Source of the DNA: Paenibacillus sp.
GTDB lineage: Bacteria; Bacillota; Bacilli; Paenibacillales; Paenibacillaceae
NCBI GenBank assembly: GCA_023512345.1
Contig: JAILZT010000035.1
Span: forward strand, 1 to 41,807
Direction: 5' to 3'
Length of the DNA: 41,807 nucleotides
The translations under genes and the position numbers were made by a program. How positions within the stretch are numbered: position 1 is the stretch's first letter; the number at the start of each line of letters is the position of its first letter. Positions 1-9,016 of this stretch are shown in pieces. Below the pieces are notes generated by a model. It saw only the letters and a list, made by a program, of their open reading frames with translations. It did not search any database and was not told the DNA's origin.

Positions 1-77
1 GCGTAACGATTTACTGTCCTACCCGTCACCTGTCGAGCACTGATTTTGGTGTTGAGCCAGTATTTAGTATAAGAAAA

Positions 78-102
78 TGTGATAAATGTCACAATATTGT
101 GA
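78..102. promoter_or_regulatory. CRP/FNR-type operator palindrome(s) upstream of metH
   Basis: TGTGA-N6-TCACA at 78-93 is a perfect match to the consensus half-sites of CRP/FNR family regulators. It overlaps a second perfect palindrome, TCACAATATTGTGA at 89-102. Both lie about 45-65 bases upstream of a TATAAT at 145-150. The symmetry is seen directly; the regulator is inferred from the family consensus. The site may serve metH or a divergent gene outside the window. Confidence 0.55.
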
Positions 103-144
103 ACATAGAGGGCAGGTTACCCGTAATGATTGATTATTTATGTG

Positions 145-150
145 TATAAT
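145..150 (+). promoter_or_regulatory. Candidate -10 box for metH
   Basis: A perfect TATAAT lies about 125 bases before the metH start. No convincing -35 box sits 16-18 bases upstream, which would fit an activator-dependent promoter given the CRP/FNR-like palindrome nearby. No SAM (S-box) or cobalamin riboswitch motif was recognised in the leader. Confidence 0.35.
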
Positions 151-275
151 AGAGACTACAGACTTCAGATCGTTGCTATGATTGAATACTTATAATGCAG
201 AGTGGAAAGGAAGGCTTTTCGAATTCTCTATATTCTGCTAAACTTACTCTAATGTTTTACTGGGGGGATTCTAAA

Positions 276-3200
276 TTGGCTAAAACAACACTTGCTGAAA
301 GCTTAAAAAAACGCATATTAATTCTTGATGGCGCAATGGGCACTATGATTCAACAGGTCCCGCTTACAGGCGAAGATTTTGGCGGGGATGAACTGGATGG
401 ATGTAATGAGATGTTGGTCCTTACACGCCCTGAGGTAATACAAACAATACACGAACAGTACCTAGAAGCAGGCGCTGACCTGATTGAGACCAATACATTT
501 GGTGCTACTTCTGTTGTATTGGCGGAATATGATATTCCACAAAAAGCACGTGAAATTAACTTAGTAGCTGCTGAGCTTGCTCGTAAAGCGGCAGATAAAT
601 ATGATACCCCAGATCACCCGCGTTATGTTGTAGGGGCTATGGGGCCTACGACAAAGACACTCTCTGTTACTGGTGGAGTAACCTTCAAAGGGCTTGTAGA
701 AAGTTATGAGGAGCAAGCGATTGCTCTAATCGATGGACGTGTGGATGCACTTCTGCTTGAGACTTCACAAGATACCTTGAATGTTAAGGCTGGGAGCATT
801 GGAATTCGAAATGCTTTTGAGAAGACTGGAATTACGCTTCCTGTAATGATCTCGGGTACGATTGAGCCCATGGGCACAACACTTGCTGGTCAAAATATCG
901 AATCCTTTTACATTTCTTTGGAGCATTTGAAGCCTGTTTCTATTGGATTGAATTGTGCGACAGGACCTGAATTTATGCGGGATCACATTCGCTCGTTGTC
1001 GGCGATTTCTTCGGCTGCCGTAAGTTGTTACCCAAATGCCGGTTTGCCGGATGAGAATGGTAACTATCACGAATCACCGGAATCGTTAGCCCGTAAGATT
1101 GGTGCTTTTGCTGAGAAGGGCTGGTTAAATATTGCCGGGGGATGCTGTGGTACGACTCCTGAGCATATTCGCGCCATGGCTGATGAACTTGCGCAGTATC
1201 CACCGCGTGAACTTAACGGTGTCCATCCACCTGCTTTGTCTGGTATCGAACCCATTTACATCGAAAGTGATAACCGTCCATACATGGTTGGGGAGCGGAC
1301 GAATGTGTTGGGTTCACGCAAATTCAAACGCCTGATTGTTGAAGGGAAATACGAAGAGGCTTCCGAAATCGCTCGTGCACAGGTCAAGAGTGGTGCACAG
1401 GTCATCGATGTTTGCGTACAGGACCCTGACCGTGATGAGAGCGAGGACATTAAGCTTTTCTTGGAGCTGGTTGGCAAAAAGGTTAAAGTTCCCTTGATGA
1501 TTGATACGACCGACCCGAAGGTGATCGATTTGGCCCTTCAATACTGCCAGGGTAAAGCGATCATTAACTCCATTAATCTTGAAGATGGTGAAGAAAAATT
1601 CGAGCAGGTGACTCCGCTGATTCATAAGTATGGTGCCGCAATTGTTGTAGGAACCATTGATGAGACAGGACAAGCTATCCTTGCTTCAGATAAACTTGAG
1701 GTTGCCAAACGCTCTTATGATTTGCTTGTGAACAAGTACGGGCTAACTCCTGAAGACATTATTTTCGATACTTTAGTGTTCCCGGTAGGTACTGGAGATG
1801 AGCAGTATATTGGCTCTGCCAAGGAAACGATTGATGGCATCCGTTTAATTAAAGAAGCCCTGCCTGCAGTACACACCATTTTGGGAATTAGTAATGTCTC
1901 CTTTGGACTTCCGGAAGCGGGACGTGAAGTGCTGAACTCTGTATTTTTATATGAGTGTACTAAGGCAGGACTTGATTATGCGATCGTTAACACGGAGAAG
2001 GTGGAGCGTTATGCATCCATTCCGGAAGAGGATCGGCGTCTAGCGATGGAATTGATTTATAATACCAACGACGCAACCCTGTCAGCTTTTGTGGCTGCAT
2101 TCCGTGAGAAGAAAGTGGAGAAGAAAGAGAAAATCTCTAATCTTTCACTCGAAGAACGCTTGGCTTCCTATGTGGTTGAAGGTACAAAGGAAGGATTAAT
2201 TCCCGATTTGAATGAAGCACTGACCAAAAGCGGGCCTCTTGAAATAATTAACGGACCTCTTATGGCCGGGATGTCAGAAGTAGGCCGTCTGTTCAATAAT
2301 AATGAGCTGATTGTTGCAGAAGTTCTGCAGAGTGCTGAAGTAATGAAAGCTTCAGTGAATCATTTGGAACAGTTCATGAAAAAAGATGAGACGTCCGTTA
2401 AGGGGAAAATCATGCTTGCCACCGTTAAGGGAGATGTGCATGATATCGGTAAGAATCTGGTGGAGATTATCCTCTCAAATAATGGTTACCAAATTATTAA
2501 TTTGGGTATAAAAGTACCACCAGAGAACATTATTGAGGCGTTCCGGCGTGAAAAAGCGGATGCGATAGGATTGTCTGGATTGCTCGTTAAATCTGCGCAG
2601 CAGATGGTCTTGACTGCACAAGATTTACGAACCGCAGGGATTGATGTTCCGATTCTGGTCGGAGGCGCAGCATTGACCCGGAAATTCACCAAAACACGTA
2701 TTCGACCTGAGTATGATGGGATGGTGTTGTATGCCAAGGATGCGATGGATGGTCTCGATATCGCCAACCGGTTAATGAATCCGAATGAGCGGGCCAAAAT
2801 GCAGGAAGAGATTCGCACTGAAGCTGAGGCAGCAGTGGCTGTTGCACCTTCACCTGATCTGCCAAAGCTTACAAGAGCAGTTAGCTCTAATATTTCAAAG
2901 GATGCACCCGTATTCCTTCCTCCAGACTTGGAACGTCACGTGTTGCGTAACTATCCACTGGGGCATGTAATCCCCTATGTGAATATGCAGATGCTGCTGG
3001 GTCATCACTTGGGGCTTAAAGGTTCTGTCGAGGCTCAACTTGCTGCTCGGGATCCCCGTACGGTAGAATTGAAAGAAACGGTGGATGATATTGTACAGCA
3101 GGCAATGATGGAGGGGACGATCACACCTCATGCGATATATCAGTTTTTTCCTGCCCAATCCAAGGGGAATGATATTATCGTGTATGACCCGACGGATGTT

Positions 3201-3713
3201 AACAAGGTGCTTCACACCTTTACCTTCCCGCGGCAGGCGGTTGAACCTTACCTATGCTTGGCTGATTTCTTAAAATCGGTAGACAGCGGTATAATGGATT
3301 ACGTCGGATTCCTTGTGGTTACAGCAGGACATGGCGTGAGGGAGCTCTCAACAGAGCTTAAGGACAAAGGCGATTATTTACGTTCGCATGCTTTGCAGGC
3401 AGTTGCTTTGGAGATTGCAGAAGGTCTCGCGGAGCGTGTTCATCATATGATGCGGGATATTTGGGGCTTTCCAGATAGTGCCGATATGACTATGAAGCAA
3501 CGGCATGGGGCTCGTTATCAGGGGATCCGCGTATCCTTTGGTTATCCGGCTTGTCCTGATCTTGAGGATCAAGGACCGCTCTTTAAGTTATTGTCACCAG
3601 AGGACATTGGTGTACACTTAACAGAAGGTTTCATGATGGAGCCTGAGGCATCTGTATCTGCGATGGTGTTTGCTCATCCTGAAGCACAGTACTTCAATGT
3701 AGAGAAGCTGTAA
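276..3713 (+). CDS. metH: Cobalamin-dependent methionine synthase (MetH)
   Basis: Transfers a methyl group from 5-methyltetrahydrofolate via cobalamin to homocysteine, in the cytoplasm. All four modules are visible: an N-terminal homocysteine-binding domain with zinc cysteines (C227 in GLNCATGP, C290/C291 in GGCCGTTPEH), a pterin-binding domain (about 330-610), a cobalamin domain with the lower-ligand motif DVHDIGKN (H722), and a C-terminal reactivation domain with GYPACPD that uses AdoMet. The length of 1145 residues is close to the E. coli enzyme. I chose the TTG at 276 because GGGGGG at 262-267 precedes it at good spacing and the family motif begins just after it. The frame stays open upstream to an ATG at 195, which has no ribosome binding site. 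It stands alone and ends in a strong terminator. Confidence 0.96.
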   Translation: MAKTTLAESLKKRILILDGAMGTMIQQVPLTGEDFGGDELDGCNEMLVLTRPEVIQTIHEQYLEAGADLIETNTFGATSVVLAEYDIPQKAREINLVAAELARKAADKYDTPDHPRYVVGAMGPTTKTLSVTGGVTFKGLVESYEEQAIALIDGRVDALLLETSQDTLNVKAGSIGIRNAFEKTGITLPVMISGTIEPMGTTLAGQNIESFYISLEHLKPVSIGLNCATGPEFMRDHIRSLSAISSAAVSCYPNAGLPDENGNYHESPESLARKIGAFAEKGWLNIAGGCCGTTPEHIRAMADELAQYPPRELNGVHPPALSGIEPIYIESDNRPYMVGERTNVLGSRKFKRLIVEGKYEEASEIARAQVKSGAQVIDVCVQDPDRDESEDIKLFLELVGKKVKVPLMIDTTDPKVIDLALQYCQGKAIINSINLEDGEEKFEQVTPLIHKYGAAIVVGTIDETGQAILASDKLEVAKRSYDLLVNKYGLTPEDIIFDTLVFPVGTGDEQYIGSAKETIDGIRLIKEALPAVHTILGISNVSFGLPEAGREVLNSVFLYECTKAGLDYAIVNTEKVERYASIPEEDRRLAMELIYNTNDATLSAFVAAFREKKVEKKEKISNLSLEERLASYVVEGTKEGLIPDLNEALTKSGPLEIINGPLMAGMSEVGRLFNNNELIVAEVLQSAEVMKASVNHLEQFMKKDETSVKGKIMLATVKGDVHDIGKNLVEIILSNNGYQIINLGIKVPPENIIEAFRREKADAIGLSGLLVKSAQQMVLTAQDLRTAGIDVPILVGGAALTRKFTKTRIRPEYDGMVLYAKDAMDGLDIANRLMNPNERAKMQEEIRTEAEAAVAVAPSPDLPKLTRAVSSNISKDAPVFLPPDLERHVLRNYPLGHVIPYVNMQMLLGHHLGLKGSVEAQLAARDPRTVELKETVDDIVQQAMMEGTITPHAIYQFFPAQSKGNDIIVYDPTDVNKVLHTFTFPRQAVEPYLCLADFLKSVDSGIMDYVGFLVVTAGHGVRELSTELKDKGDYLRSHALQAVALEIAEGLAERVHHMMRDIWGFPDSADMTMKQRHGARYQGIRVSFGYPACPDLEDQGPLFKLLSPEDIGVHLTEGFMMEPEASVSAMVFAHPEAQYFNVEKL

Positions 3714-3793
3714 CACCGCTCATTTAACCTTTTTAATTAGAGTTTAGCTAACTATATAATCCCGGACTGAATGGATTACCCCCATTTCAGCGG

Positions 3794-3819
3794 AACCTCC
3801 CGGTTACGGGAGGTTTTTT
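3794..3819 (+). terminator. Rho-independent terminator of metH
   Basis: A perfect 9-bp stem, AACCTCCCG (3794-3802) with CGGGAGGTT (3807-3815), closes a 4-base loop and runs into T's. Confidence 0.9.
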
Positions 3820-3941
3820 GCTGGGCATACTTGATAGTAACAACACACACAATGATACTGAATATATGGGTGTTCATTGTTGAGAAATGCGGCCCGCTGA
3901 AAGAATATTGAATACAGTATAGTGAAGAGAGGAGGAGAGCT

Positions 3942-4868
3942 ATGGAATTATATTTTTTAGGCACAAATGCGGGAATTCCCACCATGCAGCGGAATGTGAC
4001 TTCTGTTGCCTTGCGTTTGCTTGAAGAACGACGGAGTTTCTGGATGTTTGATTGTGGGGAAGGTACTCAACATCAGGTACTTCGCTCGCCGCTCCGGCTA
4101 GGTAAATTAGAAAAACTATTTATCACCCATTTACATGGTGACCATCTGTTTGGTTTGCCTGGACTCGTGTCCAGTCGTGCATATCAGGGAGGAACCTCAC
4201 CTCTAACAGTTTATGGACCTCCGGGGACCAAAGCCTTTCTAGAAACCGCGCTTCATTTGAGCCAATCACGTATTGCCTATAAGTTGGAGATTATTGAGCA
4301 TACTGGGGGGCTGATCTTTGAAGACGAAGGCTTTAGCGTAGAGGCAGGTCTGTTGGAGCATCGGATCGACAGTTATGGGTATCGAATTACGGAAAAAGAC
4401 AGTCCCGGAAGCCTGAATACGGAGCTGCTTAAGTCCAAGGGGTTAAAGCCTGGTCCGATATACGGCAGACTGAAGAAGGGCTTTGATGTGACAACGGAGG
4501 ATGGTGTGACCATTCATGCAGCCGATGTACTTAGCCCACCCAAACGGGGAAGGGTAGTCACTATTTTGGGTGATACTAGACCTTGCAAAGAAGCACTCCC
4601 CCTTGCCTTGGGTGCTGATTTATTACTGCACGAAGCTACCTTTTCGCATGATCTGGCGGATATGGCTCACCAATATTATCATAGTACAGCTCTTCAGGCG
4701 GCAGAGTTTGCTAAGGAAGCTGGAGCACACAAACTTCTGCTGACTCATTTCAGCTCTCGATATAGCTCCTCAGAGGAACTGATTCCACTCTTGGAGGAAG
4801 CCCGTTCGGTATTTCCAGAGACAGAGCTCGCTGAGGAGTTTACTGCGTTTCCAATCTACCGAAGATGA
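3942..4868 (+). CDS. rnz: Ribonuclease Z
   Basis: Metallo-beta-lactamase-fold endonuclease that trims the 3' end of tRNA precursors. The zinc motif THLHGDHLFG is present with H63, H65, D67 and H68. Later ligands are visible as LEHR (about 139-142), the Asp in LGDTR (about 210), and LLTHFSSRY near the C-terminus. The length of 308 residues is normal for the short form. The ATG is preceded by a strong GAGGAGGAG ribosome binding site. It sits alone after the metH terminator. No clear terminator follows in the roughly 200-base gap before the next gene. Confidence 0.95.
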   Translation: MELYFLGTNAGIPTMQRNVTSVALRLLEERRSFWMFDCGEGTQHQVLRSPLRLGKLEKLFITHLHGDHLFGLPGLVSSRAYQGGTSPLTVYGPPGTKAFLETALHLSQSRIAYKLEIIEHTGGLIFEDEGFSVEAGLLEHRIDSYGYRITEKDSPGSLNTELLKSKGLKPGPIYGRLKKGFDVTTEDGVTIHAADVLSPPKRGRVVTILGDTRPCKEALPLALGADLLLHEATFSHDLADMAHQYYHSTALQAAEFAKEAGAHKLLLTHFSSRYSSSEELIPLLEEARSVFPETELAEEFTAFPIYRR

Positions 4869-5075
4869 GTGGGAAATGAATTATTTTCCGGGAAAGCGCA
4901 GGAAGTGACAGAGTTGTGTCATAAAACGCGGAAACCACATCATCTTCGATTTTGTTCGACTTTCATGTTAAAAGAAATGCCGATATAGCGCGGTTTTATT
5001 AATAATTCTCGTTTATATAAATACATTAATAATTAATTGCATTAAATAATATAAGTCACTAAAAGAGGTGTCACC

Positions 5076-5864
5076 ATGGAAAATATAGAAGGCTTATTGA
5101 TTGATTTGGATGGCACATTGTACCATGGCCGACATATGATTTTGGGTGCAGATGTTCTAATAGCGGGTCTGAGGAAAGCCGGTATCCCCTTCTTATTCGT
5201 CACTAACAATTCGTCGCGGACACCTGAAAGCGTGGCAGATCATCTTCGGGGGATGGGCATTGAAGCGAAGGCTGATGAAGTATGTACCTCATCTCTTGCA
5301 GCGGCACGATACATTTCCGAGGAAACACCGGGAGCAACAGTTGCTATTTTGGGTGAAGAAGGATTATATCAAGCGTGTACAGATGCAGGGCTAAACATTG
5401 TTACGGAGTCTCCGCAATACGTTGTTCAAGGAATCGACCGTTCTTTTACATATGACTCTTTGGCCAAGGCTGCTGGCTGGATTATGGGCGGTGCCATCTC
5501 TGTACTTACAAACCCTGATCTTATGTTGCCATCTGATGTTGGAGTCATGCCGGGTGCAGGTACTATAGGTGCTGCTATCGAAGCTGCGAGTGGGGTCGCT
5601 CCCATTGTTATAGGTAAGCCTTATGGCCATCTGATGGCCTATGCAACTTCATTGCTTAACATTGATCCTAGGAATGCAATTGTAGTGGGCGACAACATGA
5701 AGACAGACATTGCTGCAGGAGCACGCGCGGGATGTCGTACAGTTCTTGTCCTGACGGGAATAACAACAGAAGATAATTTGGAGCATTATAAGGTTGTCAC
5801 CGGAGTAACTCCAGATTATATTTGTGCTGATTTAACTGAACTTATGACATTGATCGGGTTATAA
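5076..5864 (+). CDS. HAD-superfamily phosphatase, YutF/NagD type
   Basis: Predicted phosphatase of the class IIA (NagD-like) HAD family, related to B. subtilis YutF and p-nitrophenyl phosphatases. The physiological substrate is unknown. Motif I is DLDGTLYHG with nucleophile D10 and acid D12. Motif II is TNNSSRTP, the motif III lysine lies in IGKPYGHL, and motif IV is VVGDNMKTDIAAG. At 262 residues the length is normal. AAAGAGGTG precedes the ATG. It is followed 45 bases later by the DNA glycosylase gene and may start the repair operon. The 207-base gap upstream is very AT-rich with no clear consensus promoter. Confidence 0.85.
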   Translation: MENIEGLLIDLDGTLYHGRHMILGADVLIAGLRKAGIPFLFVTNNSSRTPESVADHLRGMGIEAKADEVCTSSLAAARYISEETPGATVAILGEEGLYQACTDAGLNIVTESPQYVVQGIDRSFTYDSLAKAAGWIMGGAISVLTNPDLMLPSDVGVMPGAGTIGAAIEAASGVAPIVIGKPYGHLMAYATSLLNIDPRNAIVVGDNMKTDIAAGARAGCRTVLVLTGITTEDNLEHYKVVTGVTPDYICADLTELMTLIGL

Positions 5865-5909
5865 TAGCAGAATCGCTATCATTCACCAACGTTGAGAGGA
5901 AGATGAGAC

Positions 5910-6725
5910 ATGCCGGAATTTCCGGAAATGGAGAATTACAGAAGGCTGCTGAGCCAGCATATAATAAATGTGCCAATTACGGGCGTAACCATTAACAGAG
6001 ACAAAACCATCAATGTGGAAAAGGAGGCATTTGCACAAGCGTTGCTTGGAGCTCGGGTGGTCTTTGTTGAACGGAGAGCCAAATATATTTTGTTCCATCT
6101 TTACGACGGACGTCGCTTGCTTCTGCATCTGATGTTAGGCGGAATGCTTTTCTATGGCACAGAGGAAGAGAGACCTGCACGCAGTACTCAAGTGGAAATA
6201 GCCTTTGGAGATAAAATCTTGTATTTCATCGGGTTACGTCTTGGATATTTACACCTAGTATCTGTCAAAGAAGGGGAAGCTCTTATGGGCAAACTGGGAC
6301 CTGAATTGTTGGACCGGCGGATGACCTTGGAACGATTTGAGGATTTGCTTAAAAAAAGACGCGGCGCGCTCAAAACCACATTGGTGAATCAGCATGTTTT
6401 CGCTGGAATCGGTAATTGTTATGCAGATGAAATTGCCTATGAAGCTGGGCTATTGCCCACTGCTCTTATACAGGGACTAACAAAGGACTCAATTGTTCGA
6501 CTGTACAATGCAGTACGTAAAGTTCTTATAGAGGCTACCGAGATCGGCGGGTACATGGAAATCCCATTTATGACGGGGGATACGGTTACAGGTTCATATA
6601 ATGATCAGTGCAAAGTTTATGACCGGGAAGGCGAACTCTGCCATCGTGATGGGGGAACTATTGTAAAATTAGAGCTGTCCGGGCGAAAGGTATTCTATTG
6701 CCCTGACTGCCAGCATGACCAATAG
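5910..6725 (+). CDS. Fpg/Nei-family DNA glycosylase with an altered zinc finger
   Basis: Bifunctional base-excision repair glycosylase/AP lyase family. The N-terminus MPEFPEME supplies the catalytic proline (P2 after Met removal) and glutamate E3. K58 (RRAKYILF) corresponds to the conserved beta-hairpin lysine. LGPELL and GIGNCYADE (N169) are the helix-two-turn-helix signatures. The C-terminal zinc finger is unusual: C244, C264 and C267 are present, but the second cysteine is Asp (D247 in CHRDGG), with an extra C234 just upstream. At 271 residues the length is normal. It overlaps the endonuclease IV gene by 11 bases, so the two repair steps (base removal, then AP-site cleavage) are probably co-translated. 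Whether it acts on 8-oxoG or on other lesions cannot be read from the sequence. Confidence 0.85.
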   Translation: MPEFPEMENYRRLLSQHIINVPITGVTINRDKTINVEKEAFAQALLGARVVFVERRAKYILFHLYDGRRLLLHLMLGGMLFYGTEEERPARSTQVEIAFGDKILYFIGLRLGYLHLVSVKEGEALMGKLGPELLDRRMTLERFEDLLKKRRGALKTTLVNQHVFAGIGNCYADEIAYEAGLLPTALIQGLTKDSIVRLYNAVRKVLIEATEIGGYMEIPFMTGDTVTGSYNDQCKVYDREGELCHRDGGTIVKLELSGRKVFYCPDCQHDQ

Positions 6726-7551
6726 ACCTGCAATTGGAAGTCATGTCAGTATCCGCGGCGGATTTGGGAAAGCTGCCCGATCCGCCTGGGAGAGCGGTGC
6801 GACAGGATTTCAGTATTTTCCTAAGAATCCACGAAGCCTTAAACTCAAACCAGTCAATACCCGGGATACAGAGGATTGCGCAGTTTTTTGCCGAGCGAAA
6901 GGTGTTGTATCCATAGCGCACACCCCATATCCCACCAACATGGGAGCAGACAGCACTAACAGAGAGTCTATGGTGTTATCTCTTAGGAATGATCTTGAGA
7001 TTGCAGAAGCGTGTGGTTCGCTTGGAATTGTAGTGCATTTTGGACATTTTCAGGGGATAGAACCGTTACAAGGGTATCAAAATATTATACAATGTATGAA
7101 TGAAACTTTAGAATCTTGGAAGGGCAGCACCAAACTGCTCATCGAGAATCAGGCTGGCAGCAGCGGATCTGTCGGAACAACATTGGAAGAACTGGTGAAG
7201 GTACGGGAGCTTAGCCGCTTTCCTGATAAAATCGGATTTTGTTTTGATACTTGTCATGCTTTTGCTGCTGGGATTTGGAATCCATCAGACACGGGTGCTC
7301 TTATTAAACGAGGTCAGACATTGGGATACTGGAAACACCTTGCAGCTATTCATCTGAATGACTCACTTCATCCTTATGCTTCAGGCAGGGATAGGCATGC
7401 AGTGATTGGGCAGGGTTATATTGGTGTTAAAGGTTTACAGAGTCTTTTAACAGCGGAACCGCTTCACCCAGCAATAATTGTTATGGAGACTGAAGCAGGT
7501 GCAGACGGAACCTATCGAAACGAAATAGAAACCGTGCACTCCTGGTATTAA
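6715..7551 (+). CDS. nfo: Deoxyribonuclease IV (AP endonuclease, Nfo family)
   Basis: TIM-barrel AP endonuclease that cleaves 5' of abasic sites and clears 3' blocks. The metal ligands of the family can be placed in order: HVS near the N-terminus, the His in AHTPYPTN, the His in VVHFGH, the Glu in LLIENQAG, Asp and His in FDTCHAFAAG, the His in IHLND, Asp and His in GRDRH, and the Glu in METEAG. At 278 residues it is full length. The ATG at 6715 lies inside the end of the glycosylase gene, an overlap consistent with translational coupling. Confidence 0.93.
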   Translation: MTNRPAIGSHVSIRGGFGKAARSAWESGATGFQYFPKNPRSLKLKPVNTRDTEDCAVFCRAKGVVSIAHTPYPTNMGADSTNRESMVLSLRNDLEIAEACGSLGIVVHFGHFQGIEPLQGYQNIIQCMNETLESWKGSTKLLIENQAGSSGSVGTTLEELVKVRELSRFPDKIGFCFDTCHAFAAGIWNPSDTGALIKRGQTLGYWKHLAAIHLNDSLHPYASGRDRHAVIGQGYIGVKGLQSLLTAEPLHPAIIVMETEAGADGTYRNEIETVHSWY

Positions 7552-7566
7552 TCGGAGGTAAGGATC

Positions 7567-7914
7567 ATGATTAATGTTTATATGGATGATTTTAGAAAAG
7601 TGCCCCAGGGGTTCATCCTGGCTCGTACAACAGAGGAGTGCCTTTTACTGTTGCGTGAGTATGAGGTTGACGTTCTATCGCTCGATCATGATATGGGACC
7701 GGTAGACGATACTGGCAGCGAAGTCGCTAGACTTATCGTTCTAGAGGGACTTTTCCCGCGTGAAGTATATTTGCATACCTCCAGTCTTTGGGGCAGGAAA
7801 GAAATGTACGAGACGCTCTATGCTGCGAAACCGGAAGGCATGCTCTTGCACAACGGTCCTATGTCACAAGACAAGCTTCTGGCTATTGCTTCTGCTGGAG
7901 ATTCTCTCAAATGA
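7567..7914 (+). CDS. Small stand-alone receiver-like protein (cyclic-phosphate receiver, cREC-like)
   Basis: A 115-residue single-domain protein. It opens with a short strand and MDDFR, has a central strand ending in LSLDHDMG, and then TGSEVARLIV and VYLHTSS. The pattern (DD-x-R near the N-terminus, LDHD-hG in the middle) matches, by memory of the family, the receiver-like domain named for cyclic-phosphate processing (cREC). It is not a classical CheY phosphoacceptor domain. The biochemical role is not established here. GGAGGT precedes the ATG. It follows endonuclease IV by 15 bases and overlaps the thioredoxin-like gene by ATGA, so it is embedded in a repair/stress operon. Confidence 0.6.
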   Translation: MINVYMDDFRKVPQGFILARTTEECLLLLREYEVDVLSLDHDMGPVDDTGSEVARLIVLEGLFPREVYLHTSSLWGRKEMYETLYAAKPEGMLLHNGPMSQDKLLAIASAGDSLK

Positions 7915-8234
7915 AAGAATTGAACGAAGAACAATTGCTCGAGGTTTTGGCGCAGGAGGGCAGTCCGTTGGCAGTGTTCTTGTACACTCCACTCTGTGGA
8001 ACATGTAATGCCGCTCGGCGTATGCTGGAGGTTGCTGAGTATATGCTGCCGCCAGAACTAATTATTGCAACTGCAAATGTAAATAGGATGCCTGAGATTG
8101 TCAACCAATATCGAATATCCAGTGTGCCTGCTCTGTTAGTAACTCCTGCGGATCGTAAGACAGCCCCCGCTATTTATTATGCAATGATTTCTGTAGAAAA
8201 AGTGCTGGCGTACATAAGGAGTGTGACCTCATAA
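7911..8234 (+). CDS. Thioredoxin-like protein (CGTC active site)
   Basis: A 107-residue thioredoxin-fold protein. The redox motif is C29-G-T-C32 in YTPLCGTCNAAR, after a typical beta-strand (AVFLYT). The cis-proline segment is ISSVPALLVT. Thioredoxin family proteins reduce disulfides in the cytoplasm; the specific client is unknown. The start chosen is the ATG at 7911, which overlaps the preceding stop as ATGA. The frame is open further upstream but only over the neighbouring gene. Its stop overlaps the next start by one base (TAATG). Confidence 0.85.
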   Translation: MKELNEEQLLEVLAQEGSPLAVFLYTPLCGTCNAARRMLEVAEYMLPPELIIATANVNRMPEIVNQYRISSVPALLVTPADRKTAPAIYYAMISVEKVLAYIRSVTS

Positions 8235-9016
8235 TGATATCATTACAACATCTTACCCTGCGCAGGGAAGAGAGCCTAATACTCGATGATGTTTCACTTG
8301 AGATTGGCCCTGGTGAGAATTGGGTTATTCTTGGCCGCAATGGCTCTGGTAAAACAACCTTACTGGAGATGATGACCGGCTATCTTTTTCCAAGCAGTGG
8401 ATCGGTAGAGGTGTTAGGCTATAAATATGGACAATGTGATTTACGTGAGGTCCGTAAGGAAATTGGCTATATCAGCCCTAATCTGATGGAAAAGCTGTCA
8501 CTATCTGACCCAGTCTGGGAAGTTGTAGCGACAGGAGCCTTTGCTTATTTACGGTTTTATGAGACGATTCCTAACTCCGTGAAAGAACGGGCCATCGAAT
8601 TGCTTGAGGAAATGAATTTAGGTTCATTGGCTTATCATCCGCTTGGAACTTTATCGCAAGGTGAACGCAAAAAAGCGATGTTGGCCCGCTGTCTAATGGC
8701 CGATCCCAAGCTTCTTATATTGGACGAGCCTTGTGCAGGACTTGATTTATATGAACGTGAAAAAATGCTGGCAGAAGTGGATAGGCTGCGTAAGCGTAAC
8801 GTTGCGGTTGTCTATGTAACTCATCATGTCGAAGAAATTGTTCCATTGTTCACACATGTTGCTCTCATTCGAGGGGGTAAATTGGCGGGTTCAGGCCGCA
8901 AAGAAGATGTACTAACCAAGGAAATGCTAATGGCTACCTACGATATTCCTATAGATGTTGAATGGGATGGAGGACGGCCTTGGATTAAAATAAGATCTGG
9001 AGGCTTAACCATTTGA
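8234..9016 (+). CDS. ABC transporter-type ATPase, YlmA-like
   Basis: A single nucleotide-binding domain of 260 residues. Walker A is GRNGSGKTT, the signature is LSQGE, Walker B is LLILDEP, and the switch His lies in VTHHVEE. No membrane partner is encoded nearby, as is typical of YlmA/ModF-like stand-alone ATPases, so a transport role is uncertain. It begins by overlapping the thioredoxin-like stop and ends by overlapping the methyltransferase TTG start (TTGA), so all three are translationally coupled. Confidence 0.85.
   Translation: MISLQHLTLRREESLILDDVSLEIGPGENWVILGRNGSGKTTLLEMMTGYLFPSSGSVEVLGYKYGQCDLREVRKEIGYISPNLMEKLSLSDPVWEVVATGAFAYLRFYETIPNSVKERAIELLEEMNLGSLAYHPLGTLSQGERKKAMLARCLMADPKLLILDEPCAGLDLYEREKMLAEVDRLRKRNVAVVYVTHHVEEIVPLFTHVALIRGGKLAGSGRKEDVLTKEMLMATYDIPIDVEWDGGRPWIKIRSGGLTI

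Noticed and set aside
1..195. SAM or cobalamin riboswitch before metH
   Set aside because: None of the conserved core motifs of either class could be found; only the palindromes and a -10 box are visible.
195..275. N-terminal extension of MetH from ATG 195
   Set aside because: No ribosome binding site; non-family sequence; GGGGGG and TTG at 276 give the expected start.
4918..5005. Long-range ATAAAACGCG / CGCGGTTTTAT inverted repeat between rnz and the HAD gene
   Set aside because: Imperfect and separated by about 60 bases in AT-rich DNA; no T-run or known motif.
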